A stretch of 38,388 nucleotides of DNA from an uncultured Roseburia sp. (GCA_947573605.1 CANPGM010000036.1:1-38388); one strand, 5' to 3'; shown: positions 1-8,164, counted from the stretch's first letter. Notes: generated by a model not told the origin, from the sequence alone. Numbers and translations: made by a program.

Positions 1-464
1 TTAAGCATCCAGTTATAAAGAATATTCTCTTCTCCTTCCGGAATCAGAAGGTGTGCTTTTACCATAAATTCAGGATCAAGTCCGATAAAGCATTCCGCAT
101 GGTATAAAGTCTTCCATCTTGCCTCGTAAACGGCATCCATAACCACTTTATCAAGCTTTGTATCATCAACACCCGGTTCGCCTTTGATACGGCGAGCTGC
201 AGCGTAACGTCCCGTTACGGCTCCGTCGTTAAACAAAAGAACCTTTGCGTCCTTCTCAAGGCCGAACGTCTCGCCGTCCTTCACCGGCATATCCGTAACA
301 ATGGTTCCCGGCGAATTCTTTGCCATCTGATAAGCCTCTTTTAAGGTGTTCACTTTCACTACGTTATTGCCGTAGAAAGCGGCTTCGATAATGGAACGGG
401 TCTTTGAAAAACCCACTTTACCCTTTCCAATTTCGTTAATCGGGTAATAAGCTTTTGTTGACAT
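1..464 (-). CDS. PEP carboxykinase-like protein, N-terminal part (runs off the window)
   Basis: The first 154 codons of a gene that continues past the window edge. It starts at an ATG preceded by AAGGAGGAG at good spacing. The translation opens MSTKAYYPINEIGKGKVGFS. Two segments resemble the N-terminal fold of ATP-dependent phosphoenolpyruvate carboxykinase: GAVTGRYAAARRI, like the GxFTGRSPxDK segment, and FIGLDPEFMVKAHLLIP, like the CGAD...VR.ITE segment. The nucleotide-binding kinase motifs would lie in the missing part, so the assignment rests on weak similarity. A PEP-carboxykinase role would fit a neighbourhood that includes citrate synthase, but that is inference. It has its own promoter at 525-552 and is probably transcribed separately from cdd. 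Confidence 0.5.
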   Translation of the reverse strand, partial: MSTKAYYPINEIGKGKVGFSKTRSIIEAAFYGNNVVKVNTLKEAYQMAKNSPGTIVTDMPVKDGETFGLEKDAKVLLFNDGAVTGRYAAARRIKGEPGVDDTKLDKVVMDAVYEARWKTLYHAECFIGLDPEFMVKAHLLIPEGEENILYNWML

Positions 465-524
465 CTGAAATCTCCTCCTTATATGAAAATAATTGGATAG
501 CTCATTCAAAACTTCGCTACTTTA

Positions 525-552
525 ACTATACACTATGTTATTTTTTTGTCAA
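525..552 (-). promoter_or_regulatory. SigA-type promoter for the PEPCK-like gene
   Basis: On the minus strand TTGACA (552-547) and TATAGT (530-525) are separated by 16 bases. Transcription would start near 518 and give a leader of about 54 bases before the ATG at 464. No other strong promoter is seen in this gap. Confidence 0.7.
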
Positions 553-578
553 TCTTTTTTGTATAAAAATTCCATAAA

Positions 579-600
579 ATCCGGGTCTGCATTCCCGGAT
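579..600 (-). terminator. Probable terminator downstream of cdd
   Basis: Minus-strand stem ATCCGGG/CCCGGAT with an 8-base loop, followed by a T-rich but interrupted stretch. It lies about 95 bases past the cdd stop and just upstream of the next promoter, where a terminator is expected. A second small hairpin (CTTCG/CGAAG) is at 621-633. Confidence 0.5.
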
Positions 601-667
601 ATCCCGCTGATTTGCGCATTCTTCGGCGCGAAGTTTGATCCGTTCCTGACAAAACAGTTCTGCCTCT

Positions 668-700
668 GCCGTGAGCTTTAGAACTTCTCTTCACGCTAAT
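668..700 (-). repeat. Short repeat overlapping the cdd stop codon
   Basis: The plus-strand text contains GTGAGCTTTAGAA and ends in GCTAAT. The same two blocks, with a small internal length difference, occur at 17527-17560 in front of an ABC ATPase gene. In this copy the CTA of GCTAAT supplies the TAG stop of cdd. Two copies are too few to define the element's ends. Confidence 0.45.
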
Positions 701-1109
701 CACGCTGTCCTTTCGCAAGCTCCTCCGCATTAAATGCACCCGGAAGCAGTTCCTTCAACGTAAAAACACGATAGTCTTCCGTACTTTTTGCAGTGATAAT
801 CCGAAATTCCTCCTGATTGCAGAATTCCGCCATAACCTGCCTGCACACACCGCACGGAAACAAATAATCATCCGCATCTCCGTTTACAACAATTGCCAGA
901 AACTCCTTTTCTCCTTCGGATACAGCCTTAAAAAACGCCGTCCGCTCCGCACAGTTTGTCGGAGTAAAAGCCGCGTTCTCGATGTTGCACCCACGGTATA
1001 TTCTGCCGCTTTTCGCCAGGAGCGCCGCACCTACCCGAAAACGGGAATATGGAACGTATGCATTTTCCTTCGCACAAATCGCTTCTTCAATTAATTTTTT
1101 ATCATCCAT
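696..1109 (-). CDS. cdd: Cytidine deaminase
   Basis: A 137-residue protein of the homotetrameric zinc cytidine deaminase family, which converts cytidine and deoxycytidine to uridine and deoxyuridine in pyrimidine salvage. The zinc and catalytic motifs are complete: TNCAE (Cys53, Glu55) and PCGVC (Cys86, Cys89). The substrate segment CNIENAAF is also present. Length is normal for the small bacterial class. The start is the ATG after GAAAGGAAGG. The gene stands alone, transcribed away from citrate synthase, and its stop codon lies inside a short repeated sequence. No convincing consensus promoter was found upstream, although TATAAT occurs near 1170. Confidence 0.96.
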   Translation of the reverse strand: MDDKKLIEEAICAKENAYVPYSRFRVGAALLAKSGRIYRGCNIENAAFTPTNCAERTAFFKAVSEGEKEFLAIVVNGDADDYLFPCGVCRQVMAEFCNQEEFRIITAKSTEDYRVFTLKELLPGAFNAEELAKGQRD

Positions 1110-1271
1110 AATACAGCCCTTCCTTTCCTCATAATAATAAGAATCATTTTCTGTTCTTTTTCTTAAATTATAGCGGAATGTGCGTCAAAAGAAAAGAAAT
1201 TTCTCCGCCGGATAAGATGTAAACATTTTATAAAGTAACTTTTAATTTTCTTTAAATTTAAAACAATTTCC

Positions 1272-1301
1272 TTGTATTAAAAATAAAACATATGCTATGA
1301 T
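1272..1301 (+). promoter_or_regulatory. Probable promoter for citrate synthase
   Basis: TTGTAT (1272-1277) and TATGAT (1296-1301) with an 18-base spacer, in an A/T-rich setting. It would start transcription near 1308 and leave a leader of about 160 bases before citrate synthase. Confidence 0.6.
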
Positions 1302-1307
1302 AGACCA

Positions 1308-1470
1308 ATATAACAGTTTTTTCTCATGTCTCTGACGTCTGTTAACACGGAACAGACACATGTTTCGCACAATTCTTTTTACCTTATAGGATACAGCGTT
1401 GCAAGGCGCCTTTCAGGCGTCACGAATCGACGCTTTTACATCAATTTTTAGAAATTAGGAGGAATTTTCT
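1308..1470 (+). promoter_or_regulatory. Structured leader of citrate synthase
   Basis: The citrate synthase leader holds a hairpin with outer arms CATGT/ACATG and inner arms GTCTGTT/AACAGAC (1325-1362). After it comes a T-run, and then a dispersed repeat (1381-1437) with its own hairpins. AGGAGG stands before the ATG. Hairpin plus T-run (ATTCTTTTT) could act as an attenuator, but no T-box, known riboswitch or leader peptide was recognised. Confidence 0.4.
1381..1437 (+). repeat. ACCTTATAGGA repeat, copy 1
   Basis: Begins ACCTTATAGGATACAGCG and ends in a hairpin block GCGTCACGAA..GACGCTTTT. The same beginning and end, in the same order, occur on the minus strand at 20763-20846. The motif directly follows a T-run. 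It also contains a small GGCGCC/GGCGTC hairpin. Confidence 0.6.
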
Positions 1471-2838
1471 ATGAACAATTCAAATCCATTTTGTGAAATC
1501 ACCCCCGAATTACTGCATCTTTCGGAACAATGCCAGAAAAGCGCCGTAATCGATTCTGATTTATATACAAAATATGACGTCAAACGCGGTTTGAGAGATA
1601 TTAACGGAAAAGGTGTGTTAGTCGGCCTTACCAATATTTCCGAGGTCTGTTCCACAAAGACAGAAAACGGGAAATCAGTCCCGGCGGACGGCGATCTTTA
1701 TTACCGCGGCTATAATGTAAAAGATATCATTGCCGGAATCAGTGAAGAAAGTCATTTCGGCTTTGAAGAATGTACTTATCTTTTACTGTTTGGCAAACTG
1801 CCGACCGATACGGAGCTGCAGGAATTCAATAAGATGCTCGGCGAATACAGAAGTCTCCCCACAAGCTTTGTCCGGGATATTATCATGAAGGCTCCCAGCC
1901 GCGATATGATGAATACGCTTGCACGCAGTGTATTGACACTTTATTCCTATGACGATATGGCGGACGATATTTCTCTTCCGAACGTATTGAGACAGTGTAT
2001 GCAGTTAATCAGCCTGTTTCCAATGCTTTCCGTTTACGGTTATCAGGCTTATAAGCATTATCACGACGGCGCAAGTCTTTTTATCCATCAGCCGGTACCG
2101 GAATATTCTACCGCGGAAAATATTCTTCACATTCTCCGTGCCGACAGCCAGTTTTCACCGCTTGAGGCAAAGCTGCTCGATATTGCATTGATTTTACATA
2201 TGGAGCACGGCGGCGGTAACAACTCTACTTTTACCACGCATCTGGTATCCTCCTCCGGAACCGATACCTACTCCGCGATTGCCGCTTCGCTCGGCTCCTT
2301 AAAAGGCCCCAAACACGGTGGAGCGAATATCAAGGTTGTCCGCATGTTTGAGGATATGAAAGAACAGTTAAAAGACTGGACGGATGAAGACGAAATTACA
2401 AAATACTTAACGGCGCTGCTTCATAAAGAGGCATTTGACAACGCCGGACTCATTTATGGAATGGGGCACGCCGTTTACTCGCTTTCCGACCCGCGTGCCG
2501 TCATCTTCCGTACCTTTGTTGAAAAACTCTCTGCCGAAAAAGGACAGGAAAAAGAATTTGCGCTCTACGCCGCAGTCGAACGCCTTGCCCCGCAAATTAT
2601 TGCAAAGGAACGCAAAATCTACAAAGGCGTCAGTCCGAATGTCGATTTCTTCAGCGGTTTTGCTTACAGTATGCTTGGTCTTCCGGTAGAATTATATACG
2701 CCGATCTTTGCAATCGCTCGTATTTCCGGCTGGAGCGCTCATCGGCTGGAGGAAGTCGCTCATAACGGCAAAATTATGCGTCCGGCCTATCGAAGCGTTA
2801 TTGAACACAAAGCGTATCTCCCAATGGCGAACCGCTAA
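1471..2838 (+). CDS. gltA: Citrate synthase (citrate/2-methylcitrate synthase family)
   Basis: A 455-residue protein that condenses oxaloacetate and acetyl-CoA to citrate, feeding 2-oxoglutarate and glutamate synthesis in an anaerobe. Family signatures are clear: MEHGGGNNSTFTTH, GPKHGGANIKVV, GMGHAVYSLSDPRA (catalytic His) and NVDFFSG (catalytic Asp). The N-terminal roughly 60 residues extend beyond the compact bacterial type I enzyme, as in the longer clostridial form. The start follows AGGAGG by 8 bases. The gene is monocistronic, with a long structured leader upstream and a gene-poor interval downstream. Use with propionyl-CoA (2-methylcitrate) cannot be excluded from sequence. Confidence 0.93.
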   Translation: MNNSNPFCEITPELLHLSEQCQKSAVIDSDLYTKYDVKRGLRDINGKGVLVGLTNISEVCSTKTENGKSVPADGDLYYRGYNVKDIIAGISEESHFGFEECTYLLLFGKLPTDTELQEFNKMLGEYRSLPTSFVRDIIMKAPSRDMMNTLARSVLTLYSYDDMADDISLPNVLRQCMQLISLFPMLSVYGYQAYKHYHDGASLFIHQPVPEYSTAENILHILRADSQFSPLEAKLLDIALILHMEHGGGNNSTFTTHLVSSSGTDTYSAIAASLGSLKGPKHGGANIKVVRMFEDMKEQLKDWTDEDEITKYLTALLHKEAFDNAGLIYGMGHAVYSLSDPRAVIFRTFVEKLSAEKGQEKEFALYAAVERLAPQIIAKERKIYKGVSPNVDFFSGFAYSMLGLPVELYTPIFAIARISGWSAHRLEEVAHNGKIMRPAYRSVIEHKAYLPMANR

Positions 2839-2964
2839 TACATACAAAACAGCGCGGGAAATCCCGTTTCAAATCCTTACATCTTATAAGGTTTAACCGC
2901 TTTGTCGCGCCAATACGGTCATTTTCACGGCATAACACCTCCTGTAGGTTCATTTTCTGAAGAC

Positions 2965-3007
2965 TTTTTCATATGGGAAATTCTTCCGACATTTCCCATA
3001 TGAAAAA
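2965..3007. repeat. 16-bp perfect inverted repeat
   Basis: Left arm TTTTTCATATGGGAAA (2965-2980), an 11-base loop, and right arm TTTCCCATATGAAAAA (2992-3007). T-runs lie on the 5' side and A-runs on the 3' side on both strands, the reverse of an intrinsic terminator. It may be a relic of a mobile element or a protein-binding site. Confidence 0.7.
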
Positions 3008-3114
3008 AACTTGAGACAAGTCATAAAGCGATTTCCTTTGTAATCAAACCAAAAAGCCTCCCCTTTCATTCCTGCCGAATCGCCGATTTGCTCTGCAAGC
3101 TGCTTAATGGAAGA

Positions 3115-3267
3115 TCACTTAAACGCATACTCCATATCACTTGTTGCCGAACCTGGGCCGCCATGCAAATACTGCAAAACGGGATTATCAATGTCCTTTC
3201 CATTAACATCAATATACATTGACTCATTAACTATAAATAATGTAACAATTAGTTCAACATCATTATC
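3115..3267 (-). pseudogene. Alpha/beta-hydrolase (proline iminopeptidase-like) N-terminal remnant
   Basis: A minus-strand reading frame open for 50 codons between stops reads MYIDVNGKDIDNPVLQYLHG, then GPGSATSDMEYAFK, then TGA. The HGGPG oxyanion-hole motif preceded by NPVLQYL is typical of the start of alpha/beta hydrolases related to proline iminopeptidase. The nucleophile Ser and catalytic His/Asp are absent, and the stop falls where the protein should continue. There is no good ribosome binding site. It is best read as a dead gene fragment. Confidence 0.6.
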
Positions 3268-3398
3268 TTACCCTCTCTTTGCCCCATCTTTCGCAATCAT
3301 CATCTGCTTTATCCGTTCCCTCTGTACGATACTCAAACGCCGCAACAAGTTTTACATTTGTCTGTATTCTACTGTTAAAATTCTAAAATTACGGTTCT

Positions 3399-3428
3399 TT
3401 GCACAAAAATCAGTATTTTTTTTATAAT
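3399..3428 (+). promoter_or_regulatory. Probable promoter of the CheY/CheX-like pair
   Basis: TTGCAC (3399-3404) and TATAAT (3423-3428) with an 18-base spacer. An 8-bp inverted repeat AATTTAGT/ACTAAATT lies downstream in the leader (3447-3472). Confidence 0.5.
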
Positions 3429-3504
3429 ATAATTGCATAGAAAAGAAATTTAGTGTAAAATAATACTAAATTCTTGTGCCAACTTATCATGAAGGAGATT
3501 TATT

Positions 3505-3882
3505 ATGAAACTTGAAGAAGCAAAAATTCTTATCAGTGATGATTCCATACTGGCCAGAAAGCAATTAAAAGATGTAATTTCTGATTATGGAACCCCCACT
3601 TTTATTGAGACCTCCAACGGACAGGACGCCATAGACAGCTATAAAACTGAGAAACCCGATTTGGTATTTTTGGACATCGTTATGCCCGTCAAAGACGGAA
3701 ACGCCGCTGTCCGGGAAATACGCGAATATGACAGCAAAGCGGAAATCATTATTGTCTCTTCTGTCGGAACCCAGGCGCAGCTTCGCGCCGCAATCGAAGC
3801 CGGAGCAAAAGACTTTATCCAGAAGCCGCTGCATCGGGAACAGATTCACAATATCATTGTTTCAAGGTTCGAAGGGAGATAA
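3505..3882 (+). CDS. CheY-like stand-alone response regulator
   Basis: A 125-residue single receiver domain with no output domain. The acidic pair is in ISDDS (Asp12, Asp13), the phospho-acceptor is Asp57 in FLDIVMP, the Thr/Ser position is in IVSSVG (Ser85/Ser86), and the conserved Lys is Lys107 in IQKP. Such proteins work by protein-protein contact, as in chemotaxis or motility switching. The start follows AAGGAG. The next gene begins three bases after this stop, so the two are translated together, and that partner carries a CheX-like domain of the kind that dephosphorylates CheY. The cognate kinase is not in the window. Confidence 0.9.
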   Translation: MKLEEAKILISDDSILARKQLKDVISDYGTPTFIETSNGQDAIDSYKTEKPDLVFLDIVMPVKDGNAAVREIREYDSKAEIIIVSSVGTQAQLRAAIEAGAKDFIQKPLHREQIHNIIVSRFEGR

Positions 3883-3885
3883 ATT

Positions 3886-4782
3886 ATGTATGCTCAATTC
3901 TTTGGAAATTTTTTATTGTCACGCGACATTATAACCAGGGAACAGCTTCTTTCCGCAATGGAGAAGAAAGCCACCAGGCGTATCAAACTGGGTACGCTTG
4001 CGATGCACGCAGGCTATATGAGCGCAAACGAGGTAGAACACATAAAAATACTGCAGACACATCAGGATCGAAAGTTTGGCGAACTTGCCATTGAATCCGG
4101 TATTCTGACAAAGGAACAGGTCGATGAACTGTTAAAGGCTCAGGTACCGAATTTTCTTCTTCTTGGTGAAGTACTGGTTGACGAGGGAATTATTGACAAC
4201 TATCAGTTGGAAACTCTTGTAAATGAATATGAATCGGAAAGCGATCTTTATGCGCTTGAGTACGACGAAGACCCAAGAGAAAAAATAGAAACCATGCTGA
4301 AGCAGTATATGCAGGCCGCCGATAATAACATCAACGAATATGAACTTTTATATAACGTTCTGCTCTTCAACAATCTCGTTCGCTTTATTGGGGAGGACTT
4401 TACCCCCATATATTCTACTGTCTGTACGGAATATCCGAAGAACTTTTGCATTACGCAAAAAATAACCGGTCCTTTTGATATCACACTTTACATAGATATG
4501 CCGGAATCTGTCTGCATTGCTTTTGCGTCCAGATATGTCGGAGAAGATTTTGAACAATTCGACGAATATGTACAGGCTTCTATTGAAGACTTTGCAAATT
4601 TACATAACGGTCTGTACTGTGTCAATCTCTCAAACACAAAAAATGTAGAATTACAGCTTATGCCGCCGGAAATCGTATCCGATCCGGTATTAATGTTTGA
4701 ACATCAGGCTTTTTTAATGCCGATTATTTTTCCGTTCGGCTCTGTTAATTTCATCTTTGAGCTGAATGATAAAAATATCTAA
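3886..4782 (+). CDS. Tandem MshEN-like repeats fused to a CheX-like domain
   Basis: A 298-residue cytoplasmic protein. Residues 5-115 hold four 24-residue repeats (5-28, 34-57, 63-86, 92-115), each separated by exactly 5 residues, with the pattern (K/L)-(L/F)-G-x-x-(L/A)-(V/I)-x-x-G...Q-(L/V)...L. For example, KFGELAIESGILTKEQ opens repeat 3. This 24-5-24 arrangement is that of the MshEN c-di-GMP-binding domain (known from MshE/GspE ATPases), present twice. Residues about 150-298 resemble the CheX/CheC phosphatase fold: SIEDFANLHNG is followed by Pro261 exactly 22 residues after Asn238, matching the N-x22-P rule. The usual Glu of ExxN is Asp235 here. The start follows GGGAG. It is coupled to the CheY-like gene and ends at a strong bidirectional terminator. 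A c-di-GMP-controlled CheY phosphatase is inferred, not shown. Confidence 0.72.
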   Translation: MYAQFFGNFLLSRDIITREQLLSAMEKKATRRIKLGTLAMHAGYMSANEVEHIKILQTHQDRKFGELAIESGILTKEQVDELLKAQVPNFLLLGEVLVDEGIIDNYQLETLVNEYESESDLYALEYDEDPREKIETMLKQYMQAADNNINEYELLYNVLLFNNLVRFIGEDFTPIYSTVCTEYPKNFCITQKITGPFDITLYIDMPESVCIAFASRYVGEDFEQFDEYVQASIEDFANLHNGLYCVNLSNTKNVELQLMPPEIVSDPVLMFEHQAFLMPIIFPFGSVNFIFELNDKNI

Positions 4783-4788
4783 TACAAA

Positions 4789-4866
4789 AGGAGCTGCCGC
4801 ATCAGGGAAAATTCACAGGCCTTTTCTTCCGCCTGATCTTTTTCCTGATGCGTCAGCTCCTTTTTT
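4789..4866. terminator. Bidirectional terminator between the CheX-like gene and thrC
   Basis: Long inverted repeat with arms AGGAGCTGCCGCATCAGG and CCTGATGCGTCAGCTCCT (one mismatch), flanked by A-runs on the left and T6 on the right. It therefore terminates both converging transcripts. Confidence 0.93.
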
Positions 4867-4891
4867 ATCATCCGTTAAATCGTGAAATCTT

Positions 4892-6385
4892 CTACACTAC
4901 GCCAAGAAATCCCTTTACCACTTCCTGCATCTCTTCTGCGCCGCAAACCGTCTTATGGCAGACTTCAGCCGTTCTGATCTCTTCTATCGCATTCGGTACC
5001 GCCACGGCGCCGATTCTTGCAAGTTCGTCTACCAGTTCAAAATCTGTCATAGTATCATAACCGTTGTCAATCGCATTCATGACGCTTCTGGTGAATTTAA
5101 ACGGACTTGCCGTAGACGCAATTACTGTCTTGGTTTCTGTATCCAATGTATCTTTGCAATACTTATGATATACGGCTGAGGCAACTGCCGTATGCGTATC
5201 AATCACATATCCCGTACTCTGATACAACGATCTGATTGCTTCTGACGTCTCTTCTTCACTTGCATAATTGCCGTAAAAGTCTGTGAGCTGCTGTCTCATC
5301 TCTTCCGTAATTTCATATTTTCCGTTTGCAGTCAGCGCCCGCATAAATTCTGCATTCATTTTTGAATCATTGCCCGCAATGCGGTAAATCAGGCGCTCTA
5401 AATTACTGGAAATCAAGATATCCATTGACGGAGAACTGGTCAGCATAAATTCACGGTTCCTGTCATAGACCCCTGTTGCAAAAAAGTCATATAACACCCT
5501 GTTCTCATTTGACGCACATATTAATTTCGCAATCGGAAGCCCCATATTTTTTGCATAAAACGCCGCTAGTATATTGCCAAAATTTCCGGTCGGAACGGCG
5601 ACATTGATTTTCTCTCCCTTTGTAATGACTCCGTTCGCATACAGCTTTGCATACGCATAGACATAATAGACAATCTGCGGCACCAGACGTCCAATGTTAA
5701 TCGAATTAGCGGAAGAAAACTGATATCCGGACTGCTCCATTCGTTTTCCAAGCTCTTTGTCTGCAAATATCTTTTTTACACCTGTCTGCGCCTCGTCGAA
5801 ATTACCGTGTATTCCAACTACAAATGTATTCTCTCCTTTCTGCGTCACCATCTGTTTTTCCTGAATCGGGCTGACGCCGTTCTTGGGATAAAACACAATA
5901 ATCTTAGTTCCTTTTACATCGGCAAAACCTGCAAGCGCCGCCTTTCCGGTATCTCCGGAAGTCGCCGTTAAAATAACAATCTCATTCTTTACCTCGTTCT
6001 TCTTTGCCGCGGCAGTCATCAGATGAGGTAAAATCGACAGCGCCATATCTTTAAACGCTATCGTTGCGCCGTGGAATAATTCTAAATAATACGCACCGTC
6101 CGCACTGACAACCGGAGCAATCTCTTCCGTATCAAACTTACTGTCATAAGCGGCTGCGATACATTTCTTTAATTCCTCTTCGGTAAAGTCGTCTAAAAAC
6201 AACTTCATGACTTCAAACGCCGTCTCCTGATAAGTCATCTGCGCCAGCTCTTCCACGTCTCTGTCCAACGTCGGAAGACACTCTGGAACATATAAACCGC
6301 CGTCGCCGGCAAGCCCTTTTAAAATCGCCTGTGACGCGGTTGCCTTTTCCTCTGCATTTCTAGTACTTACATACATCAATCCCAT
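4892..6385 (-). CDS. thrC: Threonine synthase
   Basis: A 497-residue PLP enzyme converting O-phospho-L-homoserine to threonine. The N-terminal YVSTRN segment, GDGGLYVPE and the PLP-lysine motif GATIAFKDMAL are all present, as are TATSGDTGKAAL and the phosphate-binding region PTGNFGN. Length and motifs fit the longer threonine synthase class found in Clostridia and E. coli. The start is the ATG of MGLM, ten bases after AGAGG; the later in-frame ATG is less well placed. It lies 18 bases downstream of a chemoreceptor gene on the same strand, so the two probably share a transcript, an unusual pairing. It ends in TAG before the shared terminator. Confidence 0.95.
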   Translation of the reverse strand: MGLMYVSTRNAEEKATASQAILKGLAGDGGLYVPECLPTLDRDVEELAQMTYQETAFEVMKLFLDDFTEEELKKCIAAAYDSKFDTEEIAPVVSADGAYYLELFHGATIAFKDMALSILPHLMTAAAKKNEVKNEIVILTATSGDTGKAALAGFADVKGTKIIVFYPKNGVSPIQEKQMVTQKGENTFVVGIHGNFDEAQTGVKKIFADKELGKRMEQSGYQFSSANSINIGRLVPQIVYYVYAYAKLYANGVITKGEKINVAVPTGNFGNILAAFYAKNMGLPIAKLICASNENRVLYDFFATGVYDRNREFMLTSSPSMDILISSNLERLIYRIAGNDSKMNAEFMRALTANGKYEITEEMRQQLTDFYGNYASEEETSEAIRSLYQSTGYVIDTHTAVASAVYHKYCKDTLDTETKTVIASTASPFKFTRSVMNAIDNGYDTMTDFELVDELARIGAVAVPNAIEEIRTAEVCHKTVCGAEEMQEVVKGFLGVV

Positions 6386-6403
6386 AATGATTTATCCTCT
6401 TGC

Positions 6404-8164
6404 TTACACATTTTTAAACTGATTTGCCTCGTGACGAAGCTGTTCACTGATATCGCGGTTGGTCTCCATCCGGGAGCTGACCGTATCGATATTTTCTACA
6501 AGTACGCCTGTACTTGACGCAGCATTTGTAATTCCGTTTGCGCTCTCTTCGATTGCGGAAGAAATGTCTCCGACAGCAGTCGTCATCTTTGACACAATAT
6601 CGAGCAGCGTGTCTGCCTGCTCTTCAAACCGATCCATTGTGCTGTTGACATACTCCGCATCCCTGCTGTATTGCTCTCCTGTATGTACAAAACTCTCATA
6701 ATCCGGCATAATTGTTTCATCAATATATGAAACAAGCGTATTGGCATTGCCCGCAAGCTTGTGAACTGCGGACGTTACCTGGTTATTGATTTTCTGAATA
6801 TTATTGGCGGTTTCCTTTGTAGAATCCGCAAGCTTTCTGATTTCATCCGCAACCACGGCAAATCCTTTTCCTGCCTCTCCCGCTCTTGCCGCCTCTATGG
6901 AAGCGTTTAACGCAAGAAGATTTGTCTGACTGGAAACGCTTAATATCTCATCGGCCAACTCATTAACGTGTTCTACACTCCTGCTTTCCTCAATCGCATC
7001 ACGAAGCGTCTCTACGATTCCGGAAACCATCTGACTTGTAGATTCTTTGTTGTCAACCGCTTTCAGTCTTAATTCATCCGCGCGATCCTGCATTTCGGAT
7101 GCGTAGCCATTCATTTTGCGCGTCGCATTATTAATCGATACCACTTCGTCGTTTACTCTTCCAATGCTTTCATTTACCATTGTAGCAGAGGAAGCGACCT
7201 CTTCCATCGTCGCCGACAATTCCTCCATCACAGACGAGATATCGCAGGCATTCGCATTCGCCGTTTCCACGCTGTTCACCACGCTGTTTACAATTTCTCC
7301 CATATCATTGGAATTCATTAAAATTTTACCCATAATACGCTGCAGGGTCTCAAGGAATATATTGATTCCTGTTGCAAGCGCACCGATTTCATCCCTTGTC
7401 GAGACGCGTACTCTTCTTGTCAGATCTCCGTTCCCGCTCTGAATCTCACGAATCACGCCGTTTAATTCGGAAGCAGTTCGTTTTAACGGCTTTACCACAT
7501 GGAACATAGAGATATAGACAGCGGAAAGCAATACGCCCGTCATAACGATGGAAATCACAATTACAATTACACGCGACATTTTGTAAACGTTTTCCTGATC
7601 GATAATTGCCTGATCGATATCGGCGTTCGCATTGTCAATAAAATTATCAATCGCCTGATGCATCTCCGTTCTCTTCGGCGTCAGCTCCTGATTAATAAGC
7701 GCGCGCGGAGCCGTTTTATCCGTATCTTCAAACAGAACAAGAAGCCGGTCAAAGATATCCTTATATTCATAAAACTTTGCACTCAAGGCAGCTGTCAGAT
7801 CTTTTTTTGTCTGATCTGCAGTTGTCTGCTCAAATTCCAGAATAAAGCCCTCAATCTGGCTGATATACTGTTTGGATTCCTCAATCATATCCAAGCGTTC
7901 CGCTTTGCTCTGGGATACGCACATCATGTATGCCAACAGTTCAAGATGGTCAATATCGGCAGAAAACTCATTGATTTCCTCTGTTTTCACCATATACTCA
8001 CCAGTGATCTTTTTGCTGGACTGGAACACCGAATTCAAATTAAGCGAACTGATAATAACCGTGGCAAGGGCTACAATAATCAGTTCGACCACAGGAATCA
8101 GTACCTTTCTACTGACTTTTGAACTTCTGCCCGTAACCTTTTTCTCTCTGGTATTTCTCTTCAT
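6404..8164 (-). CDS. Methyl-accepting chemotaxis protein
   Basis: A 586-residue transmembrane chemoreceptor. It has TM1 near residues 19-41, an extracytoplasmic helical region with an E/D-rich four-helix-bundle look (about 42-200), TM2 ([20 protein letters not shown]), a HAMP domain with the [11 protein letters not shown] segment, and a long MCP signalling domain. The highly conserved tip reads [20 protein letters not shown], then [15 protein letters not shown]. The ligand is unknown; the sensor lacks a recognisable dCache or PAS signature. The start is the ATG after GGAGGG at 10 bases, not the upstream in-frame codon at 8185. Transcription starts from a clear promoter at 8207-8235 and probably continues into thrC. 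No CheA or CheW gene is in the window. Confidence 0.95.
   Translation of the reverse strand: MKRNTREKKVTGRSSKVSRKVLIPVVELIIVALATVIISSLNLNSVFQSSKKITGEYMVKTEEINEFSADIDHLELLAYMMCVSQSKAERLDMIEESKQYISQIEGFILEFEQTTADQTKKDLTAALSAKFYEYKDIFDRLLVLFEDTDKTAPRALINQELTPKRTEMHQAIDNFIDNANADIDQAIIDQENVYKMSRVIVIVISIVMTGVLLSAVYISMFHVVKPLKRTASELNGVIREIQSGNGDLTRRVRVSTRDEIGALATGINIFLETLQRIMGKILMNSNDMGEIVNSVVNSVETANANACDISSVMEELSATMEEVASSATMVNESIGRVNDEVVSINNATRKMNGYASEMQDRADELRLKAVDNKESTSQMVSGIVETLRDAIEESRSVEHVNELADEILSVSSQTNLLALNASIEAARAGEAGKGFAVVADEIRKLADSTKETANNIQKINNQVTSAVHKLAGNANTLVSYIDETIMPDYESFVHTGEQYSRDAEYVNSTMDRFEEQADTLLDIVSKMTTAVGDISSAIEESANGITNAASSTGVLVENIDTVSSRMETNRDISEQLRHEANQFKNV

Larger units (their letters stand above)
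2839..3504. other. Gene-poor interval with decayed coding sequence
   Basis: No intact gene is supported over these 666 bases. Contents: a weak GCGGGA/TCCCGT hairpin at 2854-2867 (possible citrate synthase terminator), a 16-bp inverted repeat at 2965-3007, a broken alpha/beta-hydrolase fragment on the minus strand (3115-3267), and the promoter of the next gene at 3399-3428. Minus-strand text from about 3110 down to 3010 is open in another frame and reads like protein (IKQLAEQIGDSAGMKGEAFW), but it was not recognised. Confidence 0.6.

Noticed and set aside
533-739. A 68-codon open frame on the minus strand overlapping the end of cdd
   Set aside because: Very basic, repeat-derived composition, runs through the cdd stop, terminator and promoter; no start signal.
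1308-1470. A known metabolite riboswitch in the citrate synthase leader
   Set aside because: No conserved riboswitch core was recognised; much of the leader is accounted for by a dispersed repeat.
2965-3007. The strong inverted repeat as an intrinsic terminator of citrate synthase
   Set aside because: The polarity is wrong: T-run before and A-run after the stem on both strands.
3107-3427. A 106-codon open frame on the plus strand between citrate synthase and the CheY-like gene
   Set aside because: It has no ribosome binding site, low-complexity hydrophobic text and no recognisable motif, and overlaps a clearer hydrolase remnant on the other strand.
7499-8122. A 207-codon open frame antisense to the chemoreceptor gene
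   Set aside because: It is a shadow of a strongly supported gene; no ribosome binding site and no family motif.
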